From Edaphochlamys debaryana (Eukaryota; Chlorophyta; Chlorophyceae; Chlamydomonadales): a DNA stretch of 64,000 nucleotides. The stretch is taken from NCBI GenBank assembly GCA_016858145.1, contig JAEHOE010000125.1, positions 248,001 to 312,000 of the forward strand, written 5' to 3'. Shown here in pieces: positions 12,001-22,863 of this stretch; position 1 is the first letter of the stretch, and each line of letters begins with the position of its first letter. The notes beneath the pieces are model-generated. The model was not told the origin of the DNA and ran no database searches. It worked only from the letters and a program-made list of their open reading frames with translations. The position numbers were made by a program, and so were the translations under genes.

Positions 12001-12612
12001 CTCCGCCGCCCTGGACGCCTCTGGTGCAGGCGCTGCCGCCAGCGGCGCCGCCGACGCTGTGGCGGCACCGGCCCACGACGAGGAGCTGCCGCTGTCGTTG
12101 ACGGCGGCGGCGGCGGCGATGGAGGCGGCGCTGACGCGGACGGCGGCGGCCGCGATTGCGGCCGGGGCGGAGCCGGCGCCGCGGTACAGTGTGGAGGAGG
12201 TGGAGTGGGAGGCGGAGTGGCAGCGGGGGGATGTGCCCCGGCTGCGGCGCGTGGGCGCGAGCGAGGTGTGTGGCGGGGCGGGGCCTGGGTTTGGGGAGGG
12301 GCTAGGGCTGGGCGCAGCGAGGGGAACAAGCAGACAGGCCGCGTTTCGTCTGCTTCCATCCCGTCTTCACCCTGCACAGACTGCACACATGACCCCGACC
12401 GCACCCTTTTTTTCACACACCGGCTTTTCCGCCGCTTAAACGGGATACGCGAGCAACCCCTAACACTCACCCCGTCCCATCTCTCTCTCCCCTCCTGCCC
12501 CATCCGCGCAACTCCAACCCCTTCCACCCAATCGCACCCCCAGCTGGATCTGGCCGTTGAGGCCTTCAGGGCCATGCGCCGCAGCGCCCCCGGGGCCGTA
12601 CTGGCGCTGTGA
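6026..12612 (+). CDS. AP2-domain transcription factor, very long C-terminal extension
   Basis: Fifteen exons: 6026-6177, 6264-7237, 7466-7546, 7792-7853, 7945-8116, 8277-8457, 8629-8737, 8987-9055, 9406-9768, 10043-10317, 10445-10553, 10905-10991, 11252-11448, 11596-12265, 12544-12612. Phases agree at every junction and give 1,189 residues. Two AP2/ERF-type DNA-binding domains lie near the N-terminus. The first, split by intron 1, starts SRFAGVCWTKNTQKWRAHVS; the second contains SFRGVGWHKGRGKWTVRI and GSFADQREAARAYDAAALKY. Paired AP2 domains are typical of plant AINTEGUMENTA-like regulators. The rest is Ala/Gly/Pro/Asp-rich with conserved-looking islands (NEWWSPSHGP, GTAHWPIMF, KYDANAVLHRAALE) that I do not recognise. 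The start at 6026 has a good context; an in-frame ATG at 5999 is possible. A shorter two-gene model (stop at 7,892; new ATG at 7,972) is less likely because the 80-bp gap lacks a poly(A) signal and a phase-0 intron bridges it. Confidence 0.75.
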
Positions 12613-13764
12613 GGCGGCGGCGTGGGCCTGGGCCTCTGGAGCTGCTACGGCAGAGTGAAGCGGCGCTGTGCGTGCGGTACACCTGTTTGGACAGAGCGGC
12701 GCCCGGGCGCACGGGCGTGGGCTCCATCATAGATTCTACCGGAGCTTCGCTCACTGGAGGAGTAGAAGAAGAAGTGCGGCAGGGCCTGGTTTGTTGGCAA
12801 CCAGCGGACGTGGCGATGGGTCATGATGAGACGGCAGTTGGCCGGGGGAAGCTTGATGGGGCGGGCGCTGGAGCCCCCCCCCCACCGACAGAGACAGCAG
12901 AGCTTGAGACGCTTAAGGGTTGGACTGATGATTCGAGGGCGCGGAGACATGCCAGCTGGTGGATGGGCGTTTAGCTGGGTGACGTGGCTGGGTTGGGCCA
13001 TGGACTAAACATCAAGGCGAGCGGCGCGCTGGCGCCTGTGTGTGTGTGGCTTCAGGGCGGACGGCATGGCGTGCACGTGCGCGAGGCGGTGCGGCGGGCG
13101 GAGAGCGGGGCGTGCGGAGAGCGGGGCATGGGACAGACCCAGCCCCAAACGGCGGAGCGGCGGGTGAAGGGATTTGGCCAGGGTGTGGTCGGTGTGGGGT
13201 GAGGGAGGCGGGCTGGGAGCGCAGGGAGGCGGACGCGAGGCGCGGAGCGGGTGATGGGCGGTGGGCGGTGGGCGATGGAAGGTCTCAGCAGGCGCGCGGG
13301 AGACAAGCCGTGGCCGTGCGGCCCTGGTGTCCAGTGGGTGGACGGGTGAGCAGGTGGTGGACAGGACGGAAGAGGCTTTGGCTTGTGGAGGACGTGCGGC
13401 CCTTGGTGTCGGGTGGCGGGTCGCATGCCCGGTTGGAGTGCACCGGGGCACGGAGGACTAGGGGCTGAGGACACACGTCCGCCGGCGCCACGTCCCGCGC
13501 GAGGCAAGGGCGGCCGCGTGGTGTGCGGTGGTGTACTATATGCGGTGGGGAATGGCGGTGCAGACTGACCGCGTGTGCATGCATAGCACCTCAGTAGCGC
13601 TCAAGAGGTAGCTCGTGCGTGGCTGTGTGTTGCGTACGGCTGTGTAGAACGATGAGTCTGCGTGCTGCATGCATGTGGGCAGGCACTGAGGCGGACTGAG
13701 GGCTCCGTCGAGACCTGCAGTGCGAGGCCCAGGGGCTTATCCCTTTGCGTCGGTTGAATGCGCG

Positions 13765-13769
13765 TGTAA
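13765..13769 (+). terminator. TGTAA poly(A) signal, AP2 gene
   Basis: TGTAA is the poly(A) signal used in volvocine algae. This plus-strand copy lies about 1.15 kb after the AP2 stop codon and is the first clear one seen downstream. It is only about 125 bp from the opposing signal of the CLC gene. Confidence 0.5.
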
Positions 13770-13893
13770 CCATGTAGAGCATCATGGCAGTCCGGGGCCA
13801 ACGTCAGGTTGCTCAGGCGTGCGGGGCAATGTTCGAAAGCTCTAAACGGGAGAGGGATGAGGCCTCAGGCCCAGAGCAGTGCCGGAGGTGCCG

Positions 13894-13898
13894 TTACA
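13894..13898 (-). terminator. TGTAA poly(A) signal, CLC gene
   Basis: Plus-strand TTACA, i.e. TGTAA on the minus strand, about 890 bp after the CLC stop codon at 14,790-14,792. Confidence 0.45.
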
Positions 13899-14789
13899 AG
13901 CTGCTCCGAAACACCTCGACTCCCTCAGCAATCCAGCACCCAAGCCCCTCACAGGGGCGCACCCCCGGCCCACCCGACACACGCCTCGCTCGCTGTCCCC
14001 ATGCATCTCTCGCCTACACGCGCCACACAGATCCTCCCTGAAGCGGTGCGACACCCCACAGGGCCCGCACAACCATGGTCGCCACCTCCACCTTCGATCG
14101 GTCACGGCGTGCAGACGGCACGCGCACGCAACTGGGCAATCACGTCAGGCCTGCACATAGCATTGGCTAAAGCTGCTGTCATATGATGGGTCACCGAAAG
14201 CGTGAATAGCGGCGAAGCGCCAGTCAAAAAGCGCGGCGGCACACGCAGCCGCCGGTACATGTCGTGCTCAATCCTACACTCGCACCTTTCCCCGTCCTCC
14301 TGTCTTCACACACACAACACTCAAGGCCCCCACGGCTCGTAAGCGCACACTCAGCTGTCGCATTGCTCCTGACCCCGTACCCAGCTCAGCCCCTCCCAAC
14401 ACGTGACCCCCAGCTCACCGGAACCGATATCTACGAACATGCCCTACCGCTATGCACACGTACCCTCCTCCAACGCCACCTCCTCACCGCCCTCTTCGCA
14501 TCCACACCTTCTGCTTCCGCCCGGCCTCGCCGGTCCGCCCATGCCAAAGCTGCAATAGCCCTCGTGACCCACCTCCTCTCACGCTCCGAAATAAAGAACC
14601 CAAAGCCTAATTGCCCCCGTAGAGAGAATCCACGCCAGCGCCGCCTCTGCTGCTCCTTCCGTCCACGCCTGGCCGCAGCTCCAAGGACCACAGCTGAGCC
14701 CTGATGCGCCCGTGTGGTGTCCGCCTCGTGTCAGCGCCGGCGCCCGGCTGCCGCAGCCCCGCGTATCCTCCGCCTCCGCCTCTGCCCGC

Positions 14790-17700
14790 TTAGTGGCCGC
14801 CCGAGCTCCTGCAGGGGGCACAAGATGCGTGGCGGGGGTTTGGTCTCCAGCCCCAGGCCCTTCCAAGACTTGTCCCGGGATTGAACCTCCACCCCTCCCC
14901 CTCCCCAAGCTGGGCCACCCGCCTTTGCCTGCAGCCTCCCCCACCCCTGCACCCCCTCCTTATTCAGCCCCCCACTCACGGGTGGCCGTTGCTCGGCCCG
15001 TGCTCCGGGTCCGCGTGCCCCCCCTCCGCGGCGGCGGGCGGCGGCGGCGCGGGGCCGCCCACGCCTATGAGCCGCGCCAGGAAGCCCACCGAGGGGATGC
15101 CGCGCAGGTGCCGCAGCAGCTTGTTGCGGGGCGGCTCCGCCATGTGCGACATGCGCCACCAGCCGTGGCCCGCGGCGTGGTCCAGGTCCTTGCGCGTGAT
15201 GATGCCCACCTGGGCGGGGGGGGGAGGGGTGGGGGGAGGGGGACAGGAGGAGGGTTGGTGGGGGTCTTGCCATGCCAAGCCAGCTGCCCGCACGCCTTGA
15301 CTCCTGACATTGCTTTCTGCCCATTAGCCCACCACCCTCCGCTACCCCTCCACGCACACAAATGCCCCGCTCCTGCCCTGGCCTGCCATCTTTCCATGAG
15401 CGACAGCACCCCAGCCTCAAGTCCCCTCCCTCCCTCCCCCTTCCTCCTCTTCTGTCACGTCAGCCCGCCTATGCCCAGGCCGCTGGCTGCCCAACCACCC
15501 CCTCTCCCCCACACTCCCTAAGACCGCTACGCGCACGCACCACGTGGTTGTGTGCGTCCACCACCAGCAGGTGGCGTAGGCCCAGGTTGAGGAACACCTG
15601 GTGCGCGCGGGCGGCGGAGCAGTCCTTGCGGATGGTCAGGGGGGACCTGGGGTGGGTGGGAGGTGGGGTGGGAGGTGGGAGGAGAAGGGCGTGGAGTCAG
15701 GGCGGGCGGTACGGAGGATAGCGGAATTTCATGCGGGTCGGCCACCACTGACGCAGATGCAGGTTGGGTGCACTGTCAGCGGCTCGGGAGAGCGTGCCCT
15801 CATGCGGGTCGGCACCAAAGCCTTTGTCCCGACCCCAACGTTCCACTCTTCAGATGCGGGTCGGCTCCATGTGGGTCGCCACCAGGCCCCATCATCCGTA
15901 CGACAGCCCCAGCCACCCCACCTGTTCATGTAGGGCCGCAGGTCCATGTAGAGGTTGCTGAGGTCCAGCGTGGTGCTGCCCGCGTGCACGCCGTCCAGCT
16001 TGAGCTCGTCCAGCGGCTGCGCGGTGGCGCTGATGTAGCGCGCGTGCGTGAAGTAGCGCCGGAAGAAGGTGCGCATCTCGGTCTGGGGGTTTGGGGGCGG
16101 GGTGTGGGGTGGTGGGTGTAGGTCAGGGTGGAGGGTGGGGTCAGGGTGCGGGCGGCGCGCGGAGGAAGCAAGCAGGTGGGTTGTGCTGACCCTATAATAG
16201 TAGCGTTGGGTGTGTGGGGAGGCAAGTGCAGTGCGGGTGTGCGCGGACTGGCTGCCATTTCCCTCCCCCTACTTCCCCTCCCCCGTCATTACCCATCCCC
16301 GCCAGCCCTTTATTGTTACCGTACGCCCGCTCCCCCCTCTTGGCTCCGCCTCCCTCCTCGCTTCCTCACCCCAGCCGAGTACGCATCCCCGTCAGGCCTT
16401 CTTCTCCCTCCCGCCCTCTCCTTTCCCCATCCTCTGCCCTTCCTCCCTCCCCGCCCCACCTCCAGGTCCAGCTCCTGCTGCTCGCTGTAGTCCCTCCCGA
16501 TGGGCCGCCCCTCGGCGTCGCAGAAGTGCCGCCGCTGCAGCAGCACCAGCAGCTGAGAGCGCAGGATGACGCCCTCCAGGCGGCCGCACAGCAGGTCCAC
16601 CTTGGAGGCGGCGGAGCTGCCGCCGTTCATGTCTGGGTGGGGATGGGGGTGGTAAGGTGGGGTTGAGGTTGGGGCGGGGTGGGATGGGGGACGGGGCTTC
16701 TCCCCACGAGCCCTTTCGGATCGCTGCGTCACCCCCCCCCCCGCACAAGACTCTGCTCTTGCTCGTCTCATTCTCTTTTCCGACCTTCTTGCCCTGCCTT
16801 GACGCCGCACACATGTGGGCCTCCTCTTCCCTACGCTGTGCCCTTTCCTTGTCTTCCATTCCCTTCCAAACCCTTTCCCCTCCACCCCTCCCCCCACCCC
16901 TCCCCCCACCCCTCCCCCCCCCCCTCCCCCCACCCCTCCCCCCACCCCTCCCCCCACCCCTCCCCCCACCCCTCCCCCCACCCCTCCCCCCACCCCTCCC
17001 CTCACCCGCCGCGCTGCTGCTGTGCACCATGCCCACCAGGGCCTTGGAGCTGGGCGCCTCCGACACGTCCCCCTCCTCCCCGTCCGTGCCCTCCGCGAAC
17101 ACCGGGAAGCCGTTGTGAGTGGTGGTGCGCATGACCTGCAGGATGCGGGACACGGGCTCGATGACCCTGGGGGGAGGGGGGAGGGGGGAGGGAGGGGGAG
17201 GGAGGGAGAGTCCATGGGTGCACGGAACAAGGGAACTGCGCTCGTGTCGCATACCAGTCACACAGATGTGTAGCTCTCAGCCTTGCTCGTCCAACGCCCT
17301 TCCGCCCCTCCCCAGCAACCCCCCATCCCTCCTCCCCGTTCCCACCTGAAGCCCACCACCCCGGTGGCCATGATGGAGTCGGCCGTGAGCGTGAAGAGGC
17401 GGTGGGGGGGCTCATCGCGGAGCATGTACACCTGGGGGGGAGGGGAGGGAGAGGGGGGGGGAGAAGCGATCTGGGTCAGCCGCAGGCTTCATGCGTGCAT
17501 CAACTCGCACCCCCCTTCATGCCAACTGTAGCCCCTCCCTCCTCCTCCTGCTCCTCCGGGTTGCACCCCGAGTGCCGCCCACCTCTTCGCCCGTGTTCCT
17601 CCCCCCGCCTCCCTTTCCCCATCCCAAACCCCTCCACCCCGCTCCCCCCCTCACGTTTCCGATGCGCTCCAGCTCAGACTCGTACACTCCGTCGTGGTGG

Positions 17701-20700
17701 ATGTGGTGCGCCACCCAGTTGGCCATGACCACCGACAGGATGACGCCAAACAGGTAGTCGATGCCGCGCGTGCCCTCCACCACCAGCACCACCAGCGAGA
17801 TGGCGGAGCGGAACACGCCCGCCAGCACGCCCGTGCCTGGGGGGTGTGGGGGGGGGGAGAGGGGGTGTTTGAAGCTGAGAAGCGGGAGAGCGTCTTTTCG
17901 CCTGCGCCAGGGAAGCTTAGCTTGCGATGGTACATACCACCGAGAAGTCCAGAAGAGCTCCACGCCGCGGTGAGGTGTCGTCCAACCGAAGGCTGAGGCT
18001 GGAAAGTGGCGTTGACAGCGGCGGCTGGGCGCTAACCTAAGCACTAATTCGTCGCAGGTAACAGACCGATCAGTCGCTGGGGTGTGTGCCAGTGCAGCGC
18101 GCCGCATGCCGGCGCACAATTGTCGCGCAGCCATATCCCATCCCATCCCGAACGCACCTATCGATAAGCGAGGCACCACCATGGAGACACGAAGGCAGGG
18201 GCAGTCAAGGGAGGGAGGGGAGGGAGGTGAGAAAAGGCAGTGAGGAAAGGATTGGATGGCGTGCGATGGCGTGCTTGCGATCGCGCTGGTGGGTTGAAAA
18301 GCAGGTAGTGATAAAAGAAGAAGTACGTCAGTGATGAGCGGAGCGCGGGGCGGGGGGACGGTAGAGGCCTGTCGAGGTACGGCGTACGGCTCCCATTGGG
18401 GAGGGGGAGGGGTCAGGTGGGGAGGGGAGGTTGCGGGTTGAGAGTGCTGACGGGTGTCTCACGCCCTTCGCCAACGCTCCCTTCTCCAGCCCCCCCCCAG
18501 CACGACGCACTGTCTCCTGCCCCCAACGGGACCCCGAGCCCGCCCCCCCCCCCCCCGCCCCCACCCGCGAGGATGGCGTAGAGGCCGGGCATGATGTTCC
18601 AGTGCGGCAGCCACATGCGCAGGATGGTGCCCCAGAAGCAGCCCCAGGACGCGCCCAGCTGCGGGGGTGGGAGGGGGGTGGGGGGTGGAATGGATGATAG
18701 GCGTCGCGTGAACAGGGCATACCTGAGTTTGTTGCCCGCGGGTAGCCTCGCATCACCAACATCAACAACATGCCCCGGCCCAGACCAGCCCCCTCCCCAC
18801 GCGAGACCCCCCCGGGGCGCCCCCCTGCCTCACCAGGATGGAGGGCATGAAGAGGCCACCGGGGATGGCCAGGCCGGCTCCGATGGACATGAGGCCCAGG
18901 TAGGTGGTGGTGAAGAGCGCCAGGCCGCCGACCTGCAGCAGGGGTGGACGGGGTGGGGTGCACGGGCAGGCGTGAAGCACGGCCGAAAGCGGGCTGGAGG
19001 GTGCCATTGGCCGCAGGCCCAGTCAGCGGGACTCGGACAACCCCCTCTTCGGCTCCCCAGGCCCGACTCCCGCGCCCCATGGCCCCCTCCCGCCCCACCG
19101 AGAAGGGCGGCGTGAAGGAGCGGCCGCTCTCCTCGCGCTGCTCGGGCGAGAGCTCGTCCTCGTGGCCCACGGAGAAGAGGCGGATGATGGTGTGGTGCTG
19201 CGAGGACAGGAAGAGCGTGGCCACGTCGTTGTAGTACTTCCTAGCGGGGTGGGGGATGAGAGGGGGGTTGGGGAGGGCGGAGGGGGGTTGAGGGGTGGGG
19301 GTTGAGGAGGGCTCATGGGGTCAGAGCGAGCCTCCGGATTTTGCGCAAGGTTCTTGCCGTCGGACATGTTAACGTGGCGCGCGTCTCCCGGGGATTCCTT
19401 GAAAGGGTGCAGGCCCCGGCTTCCCAATGTCCCGGCCTCACTTCTCAATCTCCGGAGCGCCCTCCTCGCCGGGAACGTACTCGCTCTGGCAGTTGAACCT
19501 GGGGGCAACGGGGTCATGGACGGCACTTCAGTCCACAGTGTCGTGCCGCCGTACTGCCCAATACGGCCTTCCTGAGCCCATGCGCCTCCCTTTTCCGTGC
19601 TGCTGCTTGCTGCTCAACCACACATTACGCAAGCGTGAACCTCCAGGTACTACGCCCTTCTGCCGAGCCTCAGGCTCGCTTCCGCTAACTGTCCCCCACC
19701 AGCCCCCGCGCTGTCTCACGTTAGGCCGTAGCCCTCCTCCTCCCACGCCTCGGGCAGGGGGCGGCACGTGCCCGCGGCCCAGCCGAAGAAGTGGCCGACC
19801 AGCGAGACCAGGAACACGAGGCCAATGACCTCCAGGATGCGGAGCAAGTGCCGCGTCTTGATGGCGCGGACCTGGGGGGCGGGCGCGGTTGGGATGGTCA
19901 AGCCCCGCCTTGTCACACCGCCTAGCGGTTTGGAGACCCGCCAGCAGTCCCTCACAGCTTCAACCACGCCAGTCCCTCCTGCCAGCCCTCGCCAGTCCCA
20001 TCCTTCACCATGCCCCACCTTCCAGAGCCACATGCGGAACGAGTTGAAGGCGGCGCCCAGCAGCCCCGCCATGCCCGAGTTGACGAACAGGAAGGGCAGC
20101 TGCATGAGCCAGTCCTTGTTCTCCATGGCGTTCAGGCCCGTGAAGGCAATCATGCCGTGCGTGGCGCTGCGGGGGGGTAGCAGGGGCGGGTGCGGGGATT
20201 CATGGGTGGGTAGGGAGTGCGTACGCATGCCCAGCCTGAGCGGCGATGTGGGTCGGGTAAGGACACGAGGCTGGGGCTGCCCGTGCCTTCGCTCCTCAAC
20301 CGCGCAGTGCAACTCCGGCCCGCCCCCCCCCCCGGCCGCTCCCCCCCGCCGCTCGCCTGCGCTGCAGCAGCTGGATGGTGTAGGTGGACAGCGAGGCGGC
20401 GATGAAGCAGCGCCAGGCGGTCTTGCGGGACCAGAAGGAGCAGGCCTCCTCCATGCTGAACAGCACGCCGCCGATGGGGGCGCCGAAGGCCGCAGAGATG
20501 CCGGCAGACACACCGGCGGACACGAACTCGCGGTGGTCCGAGTCGCTCACGATCTCGTCCAGAATTTTGAGCTTCTCCTTGAGGGCCAAGTCTTGGCGGC
20601 GGCCAAAGCAGTTGGTGAAGATGTTGAAGACGCCGCCGTCCAGGCACCCTGGGGAAGGAGGACGGGGGTGGGTGGTGTGGTGAGGAAAAAAGGAGAGAAG

Positions 20701-21729
20701 CCAACCCACATCGGTGCTGGGCGTGCCCATGCCTGCCCACGCCCCGGCCCGTGGTTCCCTCCCGGCCCGGCCGACCCACATCCGCACGCTCGGCTGCCTG
20801 CTGCGCTGTCGGTCGAGCCCAACCCTCCAAACCCTTGGCCAACCTCCCGTGCCCCATGACCCCACTCACTGCACTCCACGTAGGTGATGCAGGAGGCCAC
20901 GCAGGCTCCGATGTGCACCATGGGCCCCTCGGGTCCCATGGGCAGGCCGGAGCTCACGGCGCAGATGGTTCCAATGAACTTGTTGATCAGCGTGTTGAAG
21001 CGGAGCAGGTTGGGCACGTGGTTGCCGTTCAGGTAAGCCATCACGAGCGTGACACCGGCACCAGCGGAAGCGGGGGCCCAGTATTGCACCTGTGAAGGAA
21101 AGAAGGGAGCGGTGAGCGGCCTGGGGGAACAGCGGGAGGGTGTGTGTCCACGGCTGCAGGAAGGGGCGAGGGCGGGAGAAGCGGAACCGTCTGCAGGGCC
21201 CTACCAGCGCCGTCGCTGCGGAGACCATGATACTGCCGATAAGCCAGAACACCAGGAACGACATGAAGCCGCGAGCACCGCCGTCGCCCGCCCAGATGCC
21301 CTCCAGCGTGTTGAGCTTGGCTTTGGTGATGAGGCTGGTAAACTTTGACAGCCCCACGGCGAAGAAGCCCGTGATAATGCCCGTCAAGACGGTCACAAGC
21401 ATCTTGGCCAGGGTGTGGCCCGTGTAGCTGCGGCAGCGTGCAGCAGGACCAGGTCAGCGCAGGACCCAGGCCGCAATCGCGTGGTAAGCGACTTACCCAT
21501 ACAGCTTCTTCTTGCCCTCCTTCCGCGTCTTCATGCGGTCATAGAACAGCTTGTTCTGAATGGGCTCATAGTCGAGCGACTCGGACACGCGGCCGGTGGG
21601 AGCGGTCTTTGAGCCCATAACGCGCGAGAGGAACGAGGGCTGTTCCGGGTTGTAGGCCGCTGGCTTCGGGCCTCGCTGGAAGGTCACGCTGCGCCCCAGC
21701 ATAGGCGTCTCATCCTCCGCCGGAGCCAT
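14790..21729 (-). CDS. CLC-family chloride channel / anion-proton exchanger with two CBS domains
   Basis: A membrane anion transporter of about 900 residues in roughly 18 minus-strand exons. It starts at ATG 21,729 (MAPAEDETPMLGRSV; first exon 21729-21497). The cytosolic N-terminus (YEPIQNKLFYDRM) and the FNCQSEY...KYYNDVATLFL loop are like CLC-7 and plant CLC-a to -d. Diagnostic segments: GLPMGPEGPMVHIGA (GxEGP, gating Glu kept), GAPIGGVLFSMEEACSFWS (acidic pair where exchangers carry the proton Glu), PGGLFMPSIL (GxFxP) and MPGLYAIL (pore Tyr). The first selectivity motif, normally GSGIPE, reads GAGVTL in PASAGAGVTLVMAYLNG. Two cytosolic CBS domains follow: one from VIEPVSRILQVMRTT to LEGVILRSQLLVLL, one from SPLTIRKDCSAARAHQVFL to VGIITRKDLDHAAG. 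A GTGAGTG donor after SNGHP suggests a final tiny exon (14808-14790) ending SSGGH. Probably in an endomembrane; ion selectivity cannot be read from sequence. Confidence 0.9.
16880..17005. repeat. Intronic pyrimidine minisatellite in the CLC gene
   Basis: About ten tandem copies of a 12-bp unit (CCCCTCCCCCCA and variants) lie in the intron between the first CBS-domain exon and the following exon. On the transcribed strand this is an uninterrupted purine (G/A) run. Confidence 0.85.
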
Positions 21730-22663
21730 GGCCGCCAAGTGAGCCCAATCCTATGATGCAATTGTTTGGTTAAGCCACCACGCTGGTTGTTGCCCGTTTG
21801 GGCTATGAGTATTCTACGAGGTGCGAGCAATCATTTCGGGGTGGGGCGGCGGCCGTGGCACTGTGAACGAGGTTGGACGCTCTCCGAACTTGGTCACGAC
21901 CTTCTGCGTGGGATGGCCCGCAATGGGTCGGGCCTGGAAGCAACCACCCTTGCAGCGTTCACAGACACCACACCACACCACAGACACACACTATGGGCAA
22001 CAAGGGCGCTTCTTACGAAGGCGCACGCACGCGCATGTGGAAACCTCCATCCTCCAGAAGCGAGGTTGACGCTCGCGGGCTGGGCTCTTCGGATAGTATC
22101 GGCAATCCTACTTACAACGGATAATGGCTGTGGCGCAATTCGCCCAGCTCACGGGCACCGGGGGATCAATCGGCCCCGCAGGATCAAACCGAGCGCCTGC
22201 CCTCGCGGCGTCAGCCAGCGATAGCACTCGCAAGCTGTGAACCAACGTGGCATAATAGCTGGACCCTGGTGGACTCCCGGGGAGTGCCAGCAGCGGCGCA
22301 GGTCGCCTTCTGCAGCGCCTCCGTCGCTCCGCCAGCTGTCGGCCCCGCCGCTGGGTGCTAGGAAGGCTGCCCCGCCCCGCGAGCTGCGCAAGGTTGCACA
22401 CGCGGGCCTAGCGGGGAAGCTCAACATATCCCCAGCCCGTTGGCTCTTCATCTCAGACTCTCAGCGAGGACACCCCTCGCGGTCCGGTTCCACGTTATCA
22501 CTTGACATTTGTGTTTGTGTGGGAGCAGGTGGGAGGGTCCCACTCTCTCATGTCGCTCCACCCCCCGCTGCCCAGCGGTTCCAGAGGAAACCAACATTCT
22601 GAATGGATATCGGGATGGATACCGGAAAGGACATCCCGCACTGCGTGTCCCCTTCACAACCAA
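21730..22663. other. CLC upstream region
   Basis: No exon chain was found. The stretch should hold the 5' UTR and promoter of the minus-strand CLC gene. The inferred 3' end of the coiled-coil gene lies just beyond its right edge. No TATA box or other named promoter element could be assigned. Confidence 0.4.
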
Positions 22664-22668
22664 TTACA
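22664..22668 (-). terminator. TGTAA poly(A) signal, coiled-coil gene
   Basis: Plus-strand TTACA about 200 bp downstream (minus direction) of the stop codon at 22,864. This fits a short 3' UTR for the giant coiled-coil gene. Confidence 0.55.
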
Positions 22669-22863
22669 AGCGTGCACTGCCTCGGCTGGAAGCTTCCTTG
22701 CGTTCCGCCTTCCCGGTCCAGGACTTCACAGCAGCACCCATCAGCTCTTTCCACGTCCTCTGCGCTCTGCCGACTGCCGCAAACGCCTCTTCGTCCACGG
22801 CCCTTGCGCCGACCCAGACGCCCGCCCCCCCGGTCGCCCCCCAACCCCCCGTGCCTGCCCTGC

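Larger units (their letters stand above)
12613..14789. other. Convergent 3' UTR region
   Basis: No coding exon was found. The stretch is best explained as the 3' UTR of the plus-strand AP2 gene up to about 13,785 and the 3' UTR of the minus-strand CLC gene from 14,789 down to about 13,880, with only about 100 bp between the two inferred ends. Confidence 0.5.

Noticed and set aside
7972..12612. A separate gene starting at ATG 7,972
   Set aside because: Possible, but there is no poly(A) signal before it, and a phase-0 intron links it to the AP2 exons, so a single gene was preferred.
14976..15293. CLC protein ending at SNGHP with stop at 14,976
   Set aside because: The stop overlaps a strong GTGAGTG donor, and a phase-compatible acceptor at 14,809 gives a short final exon, so the spliced ending was preferred.
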